Assembly (NCBI GenBank): GCA_031373665.1
Contig: JANMMZ010000022.1
Coordinates: forward strand, 1 to 64,000
From: M3007 sp031373665
GTDB lineage: Bacteria; Bacteroidota; Bacteroidia; Chitinophagales; Saprospiraceae
Length of the DNA: 64,000 nt
Direction: 5' to 3'
The position numbers and the translations under genes are program-made. The notes below the pieces were generated by a model that saw nothing but the letters and a program-made list of their open reading frames with translations, was not told the DNA's origin and did no database searches. Positions 1 to 8,226 of this stretch are shown here, piece after piece (the first letter of the stretch is position 1; every line of letters starts with the position of its first letter).

Positions 1-63
1 CAATGGTTCGCCCAAATGGGCTTGCGATCTATTTATGCAGAATTGACTAGGAAACGACATTAA
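1..63 (+). CDS. C-terminal end of group II intron reverse transcriptase/maturase (partial)
   Basis: Frame 1 is open from the left edge to a TAA at 61-63 and encodes 20 residues (QWFAQMGLRSIYAELTRKRH). The W-F-x(3)-G-L-x-S pattern and basic tail resemble the end of bacterial group II intron-encoded proteins, and the stop lies just upstream of domain V, where such ORFs normally end in domain IV. The protein would help splicing and retrohoming of the intron RNA. Nothing of the RT or maturase core is in the window, so the call rests mainly on position next to the domain V/VI structure. Confidence 0.6.
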   Translation, partial: QWFAQMGLRSIYAELTRKRH

Positions 64-136
64 CGGAAACCGCCGTGATACGAGAGTACGTCCGGTGGTG
101 TGGGGGGACGGCGGCTAAAACCGCCTCCCACCCGAT
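1..136 (+). mobile_element. 3' end of a group II intron (domains V and VI)
   Basis: The first 136 bases carry the ribozyme 3' end of a group II intron. Domain V fits about 67-101: ACCGCC near 69-74 pairs with GGTGGT near 94-99, and the tip is a TAC/GTA stem closed by a GAGA (GNRA) tetraloop at 82-85. Domain VI follows at about 102-136: a G-rich strand pairs with a C-rich one through GGCGG/CCGCC around a CTAAAA loop region, and the element ends in ACCCGAT, a typical bacterial group II 3' boundary. The reading frame ending at 63 would be the intron-encoded reverse transcriptase/maturase. The exact 3' splice site is inferred, and the rest of the intron lies outside the window. Confidence 0.85.
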
Positions 137-342
137 TAGAAATTACGCAAAACACCCCAATCTTGACCTCGGATGAGGTCCTCCATTTGTTAAATCCATT
201 GATTTTATGGATGATTTAGGCACCATTCCTAGTATTTTTTATATAAATGGGCGACCTCATCCGAGGTCGGGATGGTGGTAAAATGTAAACTCCTACAAAT
301 GGAGAGCCTCTCCGAGGCTGGTTTGCGAGAACCAATCAGCCC
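137..342. repeat. Three related small hairpin repeats in a gene-free strip
   Basis: No gene is visible here. Three copies of a short unit share AAATGG followed within a few bases by a hairpin with a TCC-containing loop. Copy one (165-180) is GACCTCGGATGAGGTC, copy two (253-268) is its exact reverse complement, and copy three (about 306-318) is GCCTCTCCGAGGC. Copy one is inverted relative to the others, so copies one and two can also pair with each other over about 70 bases. They look like REP-type mini-hairpins. The repeats at the hutU 3' end have a related GGGTC-TCC-GACCC design. Confidence 0.7.
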
Positions 343-377
343 CCTCGCTCGAAGTTAGTCTTCGAGCGAGGTTTTTT
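343..377 (+). terminator. Strong rho-independent terminator
   Basis: A perfect 12-bp stem (343-354 with 360-371, CCTCGCTCGAAG/CTTCGAGCGAGG), a five-base TTAGT loop and a run of six T at 372-377. The T run is on the plus strand only, so it ends transcription coming from the left, probably of the intron or its host gene. Confidence 0.85.
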
Positions 378-436
378 GTGTGGGTGGTTAGGGGTTCTAC
401 TGTTGGTGGGGACACCATAGCCTTCAGGCTAATGCT

Positions 437-543
437 ACTTTGTCACTTTAATGATGTTGAACCCATGCCTTCCCCTCGATTTGTCATGTCGTAGTGAAAC
501 GAAGACAACTACACAAGCCAAACTAACTGAAAACCAAGTATTT
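437..543 (+). repeat. 107-bp interspersed repeat, copy 1
   Basis: This stretch matches the reverse complement of 33954-34060 over about 107 bases at roughly 93% identity by eye, including an uninterrupted match from ACTTTGTCAC through CCCCTCGAT. No reading frame is shared. Its right part runs into a long stem-loop (508-517 pairs with 566-575; 525-533 with 551-559). The element sits between the terminator and the 3' end of the C25-like gene. Confidence 0.85.
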
Positions 544-575
544 ATCTTGATTTTCAGTTGGGCATCTTGTGTAGT
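508..575. other. Long imperfect stem-loop at the edge of repeat copy 1
   Basis: ACTACACAAG (508-517) pairs with CTTGTGTAGT (566-575), and inside it AACTGAAAA (525-533) pairs with TTTTCAGTT (551-559) and CAAG (535-538) with CTTG (546-549). It lies about 50 bases past the stop of the minus-strand gene ending at 624 and may act as a transcript end, though no clear T run follows. Copy 2 keeps only part of this fold. Confidence 0.6.
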
Positions 576-623
576 CACGCCCAAAGCGTGGTACACCACA
601 GGGGTATAAAGAACGACTACCGC

Positions 624-3600
624 TTAGTGGCTTACTACTACCCGATACATTTTTCTCCCCACAACAGTCTCTATTTCAATGATATAGACACCCGTAGGTA
701 ACTCGCTGACTTGAAACGTACAAATCTTAGATTCCGCTCTTTGTGTCAAAATTACCCTGTTGTTTATGTCTTTTAGGCAGACCACTGCATTTTCCAATCG
801 CACATGATTCAATACCACTTGGATTAGATCATGTGCAGGATTGGGGCTGATCTTGATATTCCCTGCTGCCCACAGATCTGTACTACCAATCGTAATGAGC
901 GGCACGGTGACCATAGTAGTGCATCCATCACTACCAGTCACGATGACTGTGTAGATATTGCTGGTCAATCCCTCCTGATTTTGGGTAGTGGATCCATTGC
1001 TCCATGCAAAAGTATAAGGGGACGCCCCTCCGATCACGATGAGATCTATGCTTCCATCGGTAGCCACCGACGAGGAAGGCGTGTTAGCCAATGCGACGGC
1101 TTCTAAACTTGCCGTAATATTGACACTTGCAGACCCCCAACAACCAATGGCATCGGTTATCAGTACAGAAATAGTACCTGAAAAACTAGATGTCAATTGA
1201 ATTTGCTGGTCGGTAGCCCCATTTGACCAAAGGTATTGAAACTGTGCGGTACCGCCTGTTACAAGCGCAGTCAGGTTAATATTATTGCCTACGGAGCAAG
1301 GTATAGCATCTGAAATAATATCAGTATTCACCACCGATCCATTGGCCGTAATGGTAATACAATGGGAAGAAGTACAGCCATTTCCACCAGTCACCACCAG
1401 ACAATAGGTACCAGCACTATCAATCACTGGATTTTGTTCCAAGATGATGCTCCCATTGGCCGACCAAGCAAAGGAGGCATTTGGAGCATTGGCATTGCCA
1501 AATAGTTGTACCGTTGGGTGGTTACAATCTAAATTATTCCCATCGCTGGTGGCCATCGCTCCGGGCAGTGCAAAATCTTGGAATACCTGAAAATTATAGG
1601 TTTTGGAACACCCATTCACTGAAGAGGCTACGACAAGGGTACCGTTACTGGCTATATTAATGACTGTGCCGCCAGATACTATGGCACCATTGAAGGTGTA
1701 AGTCACGCCATTGGGGGCATCGGGTAGGGTGTAAGTAGGTGCTGGATTATTACAATCAAGAATCACCATACTTGGGATGTCTATAGCAGGAAGCATAGTA
1801 TCAATCAACACACTCGCATTGGCTACAGCGGTGCACCCATTGGGTGCCGTCACCCTAACAGTATATGTGCCAGGTTCAGTGGCAAAGTAACCGCCCAAAG
1901 CACTGCCATTGGGCTTAAACCACTCATAAATACAGGTAGGGGGCTGAAAACTCGCACCCATCGTAATAACCGGATTGTTGCATTTGATGATCCCACCCAA
2001 TCCGATGACTGTCGGGGCGGTTCCAGATACAAATATGACCGATTTTATTTCGCTGGTACTGGCATTAAAATATGTTGCAGCCCCTGGCTGCGCCGATGCT
2101 TTGATGGTACGTACCACATAATATAGGGTATCGGCCACGGGCGACAAATCAATCCATGATGTCTGAAAAGGCAAAATGTCTTGAGACACCCTCGTATATG
2201 GCCCATTGGAATTGAAGGCGCGATACACCAAATATCCATGAATATCGGGTTCAGGAGATGCAATCCAGTTCAAATTCACCTTATTACAGTTAGAAAAAGT
2301 ATTGAGGTTGCTAATGGGAGCAATCACTTGAGCCCTCAATGTTGGATCGCCCAATAAGGCGATATGGGTTCCGCTTTCACTGTTTGAGTTCCCATAACCG
2401 AGGTTGTACTGTGCATTTTGGGTTTCCTTCAAGCAATACCCAATCGTCTCCCCGATGGCGAGGCCCTGCATTTGCCAATGAGGACGGCCTGCCCAAACAC
2501 AAGCCAATAATCCTCCTTTGGAAGCCAATGCCGCAGGCATCAATGGATCTGTTTCATAATCCCAATCACCGATATAATCGCCAAACATTTGTGCAAACAC
2601 AACATGGGCTGAATCGGTAGCAAAACTATAAGCGGTACCAATGCCTGGAGCAGAACTGTAGGTGCCACCAACGCCAGATCCATAGCCCATCAGGTAACGG
2701 CTTGATGAAATAAACTCACCTTGCACGACTTGATTTTCGCCCACCAAAGGATAGGCATTGCGATACCCATCAGATGCGAACGCTTCGCCATTGGCCCAGC
2801 CCAATTGGTCGTCTATCAAGGCGCGGACTGGTACCTTATATTTTCCGGTTCGCCATTGGCGATTCTTGAGCAAGTATCGGCGCAATAACTCTACTGGCGA
2901 AAGGCCAAAGGTGGCCATTGAAACCCTCCTGAAATCCAATCGCCCAATGGGCAATTCTATTTCGGAGGGCAATGTATTTTGGTCAAATTTGCCATCTCCC
3001 GGTACGTTCCGATTGGCCACCCTAGGGGTATTAGGAATATTAACCGTATTGTCGGTCCAAATGCCGTCCACATCGCCATAGTAAGCATCACAAGGCCAAG
3101 CGCCTATGTGATCGTTGCGATTGTCGCGAGCGGTACTACCAGCATAAGGCACGGGTACTGTACCCATGAGTAAAACCGCCTTTACTTGGTCAGGTTCCGC
3201 ATTGTAAGCCGCAACTATCTTGTTTTTTACCCATGCCACGGTCGTAAAATCGCCCGTTTTGAAGGGTTCTATTTGCCAGCCTTCACTGCGTAGTTCATTT
3301 TTATACAGGACTAAATCCATACCGAGTTGATCGGCAGTAGTGGAATCTATAAATACCAATAATTTGCCTCTGGAATCAATAGGGGAGGCATTGAAAGCCG
3401 CAAAGGCATTGCCCAAGGCTGTAAACGACCCTTTATTTAACGCCACTTCATACTCATACGTTTCAAAAGCGGAAAGCCCTGAGTCGAAATAGCCATTTTG
3501 TAAATTGCCTGACTGATCCAATAAATTTGTCCAGATATTACCCGCTTGCCCTTTGATTCGCCTCCTTAATATGAGGTCGGTGGCTGATCCATTTTGCCAA

Positions 3601-3728
3601 TTCAAAATTACACCTGGAGGGTTGACTCCTACGGTCAGAGTAATGGGCACTGCTGCATCCTGTATAGATTGGGCAAAAGTTAAAAATGTACCTGACAGGC
3701 AAAAAAAGAGTATAAAAAGACGAGTCAT
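624..3728 (-). CDS. Secreted C25 (gingipain)-like protein with SprB-type repeats and T9SS sorting domain
   Basis: A protein of 1034 residues counted from the start at 3728, which gives a clean signal peptide ending ...FLTFAQ. A more upstream start would run into the preceding gene. Residues about 120-470 look like a peptidase C25 domain: LLMGTVPVPY, a GRLDFRR strand, ACVWAGRPHW around 409-418 with the likely nucleophile Cys, and the closing LLGDPTLR. The expected His-containing GH motif is FGDYIGD (about 382-388), so the catalytic His seems to be lost. A fibronectin III-like module, several Ig/PKD-like modules and SprB-type repeats with WSNG...TTQ follow. The last 80 residues are a type A sorting domain (ISPNPAHD, then LPTGVYIIEI). 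It is probably exported by the type IX system and anchored or released at the surface. The WG-repeat gene lies 26 bp upstream on the same strand. Confidence 0.85.
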   Translation of the reverse strand: MTRLFILFFCLSGTFLTFAQSIQDAAVPITLTVGVNPPGVILNWQNGSATDLILRRRIKGQAGNIWTNLLDQSGNLQNGYFDSGLSAFETYEYEVALNKGSFTALGNAFAAFNASPIDSRGKLLVFIDSTTADQLGMDLVLYKNELRSEGWQIEPFKTGDFTTVAWVKNKIVAAYNAEPDQVKAVLLMGTVPVPYAGSTARDNRNDHIGAWPCDAYYGDVDGIWTDNTVNIPNTPRVANRNVPGDGKFDQNTLPSEIELPIGRLDFRRVSMATFGLSPVELLRRYLLKNRQWRTGKYKVPVRALIDDQLGWANGEAFASDGYRNAYPLVGENQVVQGEFISSSRYLMGYGSGVGGTYSSAPGIGTAYSFATDSAHVVFAQMFGDYIGDWDYETDPLMPAALASKGGLLACVWAGRPHWQMQGLAIGETIGYCLKETQNAQYNLGYGNSNSESGTHIALLGDPTLRAQVIAPISNLNTFSNCNKVNLNWIASPEPDIHGYLVYRAFNSNGPYTRVSQDILPFQTSWIDLSPVADTLYYVVRTIKASAQPGAATYFNASTSEIKSVIFVSGTAPTVIGLGGIIKCNNPVITMGASFQPPTCIYEWFKPNGSALGGYFATEPGTYTVRVTAPNGCTAVANASVLIDTMLPAIDIPSMVILDCNNPAPTYTLPDAPNGVTYTFNGAIVSGGTVINIASNGTLVVASSVNGCSKTYNFQVFQDFALPGAMATSDGNNLDCNHPTVQLFGNANAPNASFAWSANGSIILEQNPVIDSAGTYCLVVTGGNGCTSSHCITITANGSVVNTDIISDAIPCSVGNNINLTALVTGGTAQFQYLWSNGATDQQIQLTSSFSGTISVLITDAIGCWGSASVNITASLEAVALANTPSSSVATDGSIDLIVIGGASPYTFAWSNGSTTQNQEGLTSNIYTVIVTGSDGCTTMVTVPLITIGSTDLWAAGNIKISPNPAHDLIQVVLNHVRLENAVVCLKDINNRVILTQRAESKICTFQVSELPTGVYIIEIETVVGRKMYRVVVSH

Positions 3729-3754
3729 AATTGATAATAAATGATGTGTACTTA

Positions 3755-4774
3755 CTAAACATTTTCCCTCCAAATCACCCCACCAAAGCGATCAATATAT
3801 TGCCATTTTCCTTCGGAAATGGTGAGTGAAAGCCCATTTTTGAATGGCTCTACGCTTTCAAAAGCCGCTGGAATAACCACTTTACCTTCGGTATCAATAA
3901 AGCCCCATTTGCCATTGATGCGTACTTGTGCCAATCCATCAGAAAACACGCCCGCATCTTCATATTTGGGCATGATGGCTAGTTTTCCCCGCTTATCAAT
4001 ATACCCATAGGCCCCATTGATTTCGACCAAGGCCAAACCTTCACCAAAATCGCCCGCTAGGTCAAACATGGGTGCTATAGCCAATTGGCCATCTTGGCTC
4101 ACAAATCCATATTTGCCTTCGCAAAAAGCCAAGGCCATCCCGTCAAAAAATTCACCGTAGGCATGATCTTTCACAAAGGTAAACTGGGGTTCCACTTTGA
4201 CATTGCCGGCTTGGTCTATAAGTCCCCAAAGACCCGCGCTTTCTACCACCGCCGCTTGACCTTGAAAAACATGGGCATTGTCCCAACGGGGGGCAATCAT
4301 CATTTGACCGCTTTTGTGAATATAGCCCCATTTTTCATCCAATAAAACAGCCGCGAGGCCGTGACTAAATTTTTGGGTAGATTGGTAGATTGGTTTGATC
4401 TCAAAATTTCCTGTTTTTCCAATAAATCCCGAATGGTTTTTGACGGAGACTGGAGCCAGCCCCTCTGAGAAATCACCCGCTTCTTCAAAAAAAGCAGCAA
4501 TAACCTCATTTCCTTTTATATCAATGTAGCCCCAATTTTTGACCAATTGAACCCTAGCCAGTCCTTCTTCAAACACCCCGACGTGCTTATAAACCCGTTT
4601 GAGCAACAAACGGCCCAAAGCATCCATCGGCATCCACTGCCCATTCATTCGGACATTGGTGAATCCGTTGTGGTAGTTACCTACCTCCAAATACTGCGGT
4701 TCTATGACAATATTGCCTGTAGCGTCTATAAAACCGTAGTAACCTTGTGCCCGTATTTTGAATAATTTGGTCAT
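3755..4774 (-). CDS. WG-repeat protein
   Basis: A protein of 339 residues built almost wholly of about ten WG-type repeats of some 33 residues, each with a pattern like KWGFIDTEGKVVIPP and a short EGLA linker. It has no signal peptide and no other domain. WG repeats are common in Bacteroidota and are thought to form solenoid or propeller-like binding surfaces; the partner is unknown. A -7 box TACTTTTG lies 9 bases upstream of the ATG. The downstream C25-like gene follows after only 26 bp, so both may share a transcript. Confidence 0.88.
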   Translation of the reverse strand: MTKLFKIRAQGYYGFIDATGNIVIEPQYLEVGNYHNGFTNVRMNGQWMPMDALGRLLLKRVYKHVGVFEEGLARVQLVKNWGYIDIKGNEVIAAFFEEAGDFSEGLAPVSVKNHSGFIGKTGNFEIKPIYQSTQKFSHGLAAVLLDEKWGYIHKSGQMMIAPRWDNAHVFQGQAAVVESAGLWGLIDQAGNVKVEPQFTFVKDHAYGEFFDGMALAFCEGKYGFVSQDGQLAIAPMFDLAGDFGEGLALVEINGAYGYIDKRGKLAIMPKYEDAGVFSDGLAQVRINGKWGFIDTEGKVVIPAAFESVEPFKNGLSLTISEGKWQYIDRFGGVIWRENV

Positions 4775-4782
4775 ATCTAGCG

Positions 4783-4790
4783 CAAAAGTA
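4783..4790 (-). promoter_or_regulatory. -7 box TACTTTTG for the WG-repeat gene
   Basis: Matches the Bacteroidota -7 consensus TAnnTTTG on the minus strand, nine bases before the ATG at 4774. A very short leader is implied. Confidence 0.6.
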
Positions 4791-4831
4791 CAAAATCATC
4801 TTATAAAGTGGTTTAAAACCCCTTTCCTCCG

Positions 4832-4839
4832 TACATTTG
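4832..4839 (+). promoter_or_regulatory. -7 box TACATTTG for the radical SAM gene
   Basis: Matches TAnnTTTG on the plus strand, 15 bases before the GTG start at 4855. It forms a divergent promoter pair with the box at 4783-4790. Confidence 0.6.
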
Positions 4840-4854
4840 TGAAAACTTTTAACC

Positions 4855-6258
4855 GTGACCTTCTTCACCCACGCCTATTTTATCAGTGATGACCCCAAAG
4901 AACAGGCCATCATGAAGCCTTACCCTCCACTGGGCTTACTGTACTTATCTGCATGGTTTGATAAGCACGGTATGGAAAATGAGGTGTATGATACGACTTT
5001 TTACAGTAAAACAACGCAAAAACAGTATTTACTGGATTCCAAACCGAGCATTGTAGCAATTTATGCCAATTTGATGACCAAATTGAATGTCTTGGAATTA
5101 ATGGCTTTTATAAAAAGCCGTCCTGAACTGGCGCATACCCTTATTGTGCTGGGTGGGCCAGATGTAACCCACAATGCCGATAATTATTTAAAATCAGGCG
5201 CCGATTTGATCGTGATCGGAGAAGGCGAACAAACCATGCTTGAAATCGCGCTCTTGGTTGAAAGCCTTCCAAATCAAAAATTTCGGTCATCTGAATTTGC
5301 GGCCATTCATGGCCTAGCCATGTTGACTACGGAAGGGCTACTCTTTAAGACCGCACCTCGGGAAAAAATACGCGATATTGATCAACTGCCATTTCCCAAT
5401 CGAAAAAAGATTGATTACCCCCTTTACCTCAATGCTTGGAAAAAAGTACACGGACACAATGCCGTCAGTATCAGTACCCAACGTGGATGCCCCTATACTT
5501 GCCGCTGGTGTAGCACTGCGGTGTATGGGCAAAGTTATCGCCGCCGCAGCGCGGAGCATGTGGTAGATGAAATCGTTTGGTTGCAACAAAACTATGATTT
5601 CGACCTAATCTGGTTTGTGGATGATGTATTCACTGTGAGCCATAAATGGATTGGAGAATTGCAATTGGCCTTGAAACAACGGCAGGTGACCGTACAATTT
5701 GAATGTATTACAAGGGCAGATAGGCTGACCGAAGCCGTGGTGCAGACCCTCCATGAAATGGGTTGTTTTCGAGTATGGATCGGAGCAGAAAGCGGGTCAC
5801 AACGCATCATAGATGCCATGGATCGTAGGGTGGATGTGCAGCAAGTACGCACCATGATACAGGCGGCTCACCACCAAGGCATTCAGGCCGGTACATTCAT
5901 CATGTTGGGGTATCCCGGCGAGACCGAAGCCGATATTATGGAGACGGTTCAGCACCTCAAAGAGTCAAATCCCGATTTATTTACGATCACAGTGGCGTAT
6001 CCGATCAAAGGAACCGGGCTTTACGAGACCGTGGAAGACTCTATTTCTAGCCAACTGGATTGGACTCAAAGCACGGATCGCGATATAGAATTTAAACGTA
6101 CTTATTCCAGAAAATACTACGACTATGCCGTGCGTTGGACTGTCAATTCCGTACATCTTTATAAAGCAAGTTTAGCAGGAAAACGCTGGTCATTTCAAGG
6201 GATTAAACTCTGGGCAAAGGTAATATTGGCGCGGACTGCCATGAAACTTAGCCGTTGA
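4855..6258 (+). CDS. B12-binding domain radical SAM protein
   Basis: A protein of 467 residues starting at a GTG. The first 160 residues form a cobalamin-binding-like Rossmann domain (VLGGPDVTHNADNYLKSGAD, then VIGEGEQT), although the classic DxHxxG is not seen. The radical SAM core carries the 4Fe-4S motif CPYTCRWCS (Cys 212, 216, 219), followed by WFVDDVF, RVWIGAESGSQ and GTFIMLGYPGE strands typical of the Elp3/MiaB-like SPASM-less group. Such enzymes methylate or rearrange lipids, antibiotics or other small molecules. The substrate cannot be read here because the neighbours give no pathway. It stands alone, divergent from the WG gene. Confidence 0.88.
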   Translation: MTFFTHAYFISDDPKEQAIMKPYPPLGLLYLSAWFDKHGMENEVYDTTFYSKTTQKQYLLDSKPSIVAIYANLMTKLNVLELMAFIKSRPELAHTLIVLGGPDVTHNADNYLKSGADLIVIGEGEQTMLEIALLVESLPNQKFRSSEFAAIHGLAMLTTEGLLFKTAPREKIRDIDQLPFPNRKKIDYPLYLNAWKKVHGHNAVSISTQRGCPYTCRWCSTAVYGQSYRRRSAEHVVDEIVWLQQNYDFDLIWFVDDVFTVSHKWIGELQLALKQRQVTVQFECITRADRLTEAVVQTLHEMGCFRVWIGAESGSQRIIDAMDRRVDVQQVRTMIQAAHHQGIQAGTFIMLGYPGETEADIMETVQHLKESNPDLFTITVAYPIKGTGLYETVEDSISSQLDWTQSTDRDIEFKRTYSRKYYDYAVRWTVNSVHLYKASLAGKRWSFQGIKLWAKVILARTAMKLSR

Positions 6259-6350
6259 AACATAAGTTGTTGTTTCACTGTTACTAAAGTCTATTCTTTT
6301 CTACAGAATATCTTAGATATTCCGATCTTTGCCATAAAATATATATCATT

Positions 6351-7505
6351 TTGCGCGGTTCTATTAAAATATTTAGACTTTGGGGCATTCCCGTTTTTCT
6401 ACACTGGTCATTCGGGCTTATTTTCCTGTATGCCATCTGGATCGGGTACGATAACGGCCTCAATCTTTCAGGCACGGCCTGTTTGGTTGGTTTTTTTGCG
6501 GCTATGTTTGGCTGTGTGTTGCTACACGAGTATGGCCATTCCCTCACGGCACGCCGGTATGGGGTCGAGACCCAAGATATTGTGCTGACACCCATCGGCG
6601 GCATCGCCCGTTTGATGCGGATGCCTGAAAAACCGGCACAAGAATTTTGGGTAGCCATTGCCGGGCCTTTGGTCAATGTGGCCATTGCCCTTCTATTAGG
6701 TCTAGGCTCTTATTTATTCCTTTCAGCCGACAACTGGTCATTCTTTAAGTGGATTTTTGGGGAACAATTCTCTTGGGCCAGCAGTGTTGATACAGAAGAA
6801 GTAATAGAAGACTTGGATATTAACCCCAATGATGTCATTTTTTACCTCCCGCTGTTGGTAGCCGCCAATATTTGGTTGGTGTTATTCAACCTATTGCCAG
6901 CCTTTCCAATGGATGGTGGCCGTATATTTAGGGCTTTGCTCGCCATGAAAATTGGGCGGGTCAAGGCCACACAAATAGCAGCATGGTTGGGTCAAGCGGT
7001 AGCCGTAGGCTTCATTTTTTGGGGCTTTTACTATGGCCCGATCACGATGGCTTTGATCGGATTTTTTGTGTTTACAACGGCGCGGAGCGAAAACGCAATG
7101 GTGCGCCTAGAAGATTTCATGAAGCGATACACCGCCAAGGATTTGATTCGATCAGAATACACTAAACTCAGCGAAAATGATTGGATGCAAACGCCGATTG
7201 AGTTACTGAAAAAAGGGCTGGAACGTCATTTTTTGGTATTTAATATGAAAGATGAACTAGTTGGCGTTTTGGAAGAGTGGAACATCATGGAAGCCATCAA
7301 AAAACGAGACCTTAGCCAAGAGATCAAGCATTATGTAGAAGAATTTCAAATGATACACGGAGACGTATCATTACAATATGTACACCACGCCATTCGTCAA
7401 AAAGGGCGGGGCATTGTGGTTGTAAGCGACCACAGCGGTATCATTGGGGTGATAGATGAGGCTGGTTTGAATAACTTTATGCGCTTGAACGGCTTGAATA
7501 TGTAG
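6351..7505 (+). CDS. Site-2 type M50 membrane metalloprotease
   Basis: A protein of 384 residues, apparently starting at TTG. It has multiple membrane segments, the zinc motif HEYGH at residues 59-63 and the third ligand in FPMDGGR (Asp 188), as in the SpoIVFB/Rv2625c group of intramembrane proteases. An acidic loop at 145-160 and a C-terminal soluble part (about 255-384) resembling a degenerate CBS pair follow. It would cut membrane-bound substrates such as anti-sigma factors. rnhB starts only 4 bases after its stop, so the two are co-transcribed. A TTG start is the weakest part of the call. Confidence 0.87.
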   Translation: MRGSIKIFRLWGIPVFLHWSFGLIFLYAIWIGYDNGLNLSGTACLVGFFAAMFGCVLLHEYGHSLTARRYGVETQDIVLTPIGGIARLMRMPEKPAQEFWVAIAGPLVNVAIALLLGLGSYLFLSADNWSFFKWIFGEQFSWASSVDTEEVIEDLDINPNDVIFYLPLLVAANIWLVLFNLLPAFPMDGGRIFRALLAMKIGRVKATQIAAWLGQAVAVGFIFWGFYYGPITMALIGFFVFTTARSENAMVRLEDFMKRYTAKDLIRSEYTKLSENDWMQTPIELLKKGLERHFLVFNMKDELVGVLEEWNIMEAIKKRDLSQEIKHYVEEFQMIHGDVSLQYVHHAIRQKGRGIVVVSDHSGIIGVIDEAGLNNFMRLNGLNM

Positions 7506-7509
7506 TCAA

Positions 7510-8109
7510 ATGCTGCCATTTTACCATCCCAATATCATAGAATCAGGCTGCGATGAAGCCGGTCGCGGCTGTTTGGCAGGAGCCGTATTTGCGGCGGCCG
7601 TGGTACTTCCCAATGGTTTCCACCACCCTTGGCTCAATGATTCCAAGCAATTGACCGAAAAACAACGCGATACCCTGCGCCCAATCATTGAGTCCGAAGC
7701 ATCGCACTGGGCGGTTGGGGTGATAGGTCCCGAAGAAATAGATCGGATCAACATATTAAGGGCTTCTTTTGCGGCCATGCACCTTGCTTTGGATCAATTG
7801 GATCAAGCCCCCGCTTTTATACTGGTGGATGGCAATCGTTTTGTGCCTTACAAGGCTATTCCCCACGCTTGCATCATCAAAGGCGATGGTAAATATGCTT
7901 CCATTGCGGCGGCTTCTATATTGGCAAAAACCCACCGAGACGAAGCCATGTTTGATTTAGATACCCAGTTTCCAGATTACGGATGGCGGATCAACAAAGG
8001 ATACCCAACCCAAGCCCACCGTGACGCGATCCGAAAATACGGGATCACGCCCCACCACCGCCGCACGTTTAGATTGTTGCCCCTTGGGGAACAATTGACT
8101 ATTTTTTGA
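7510..8109 (+). CDS. rnhB: Ribonuclease HII
   Basis: A protein of 199 residues that cleaves the RNA strand of RNA-DNA hybrids and removes misinserted ribonucleotides. The type 2 RNase H signature is clear: SGCDEAGRGCLAG with the first two acidic ligands Asp15 and Glu16, ILVDGN with Asp107, and a final acidic residue in the SILAKTHRDE segment. The Gly-Arg-Gly of the substrate-sensing loop is present. Length is normal. It follows the M50 protease gene by 4 bp and probably depends on its promoter. Confidence 0.95.
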   Translation: MLPFYHPNIIESGCDEAGRGCLAGAVFAAAVVLPNGFHHPWLNDSKQLTEKQRDTLRPIIESEASHWAVGVIGPEEIDRINILRASFAAMHLALDQLDQAPAFILVDGNRFVPYKAIPHACIIKGDGKYASIAAASILAKTHRDEAMFDLDTQFPDYGWRINKGYPTQAHRDAIRKYGITPHHRRTFRLLPLGEQLTIF

Positions 8110-8134
8110 TACTATTACTTCTTCTTCGCGTGGC

Positions 8135-8226
8135 TAGTGAGGGTCTCCCGACCCAAAACTATTCTCCCACTAGTGAGGGTCTCCAACCCGAAACTATTTT
8201 CCCTACAATGAGGGTCTCCGACCCAA
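8135..8226. repeat. Three tandem 35-36 bp hairpin repeats running into hutU
   Basis: Three copies of TGAGGGTCTCCnACCC plus an A-rich, C-rich spacer start at 8138, 8174 and 8209 (periods 36 and 35). Each can fold as GGGTC/GACCC around TCC. The third copy lies inside the hutU 3' end and supplies its last codons and TAG stop. Confidence 0.8.

Noticed and set aside
137..330. CRISPR-like repeats near the window start
   Set aside because: The copies differ, one is inverted and the spacing is irregular, with no spacers or cas genes.
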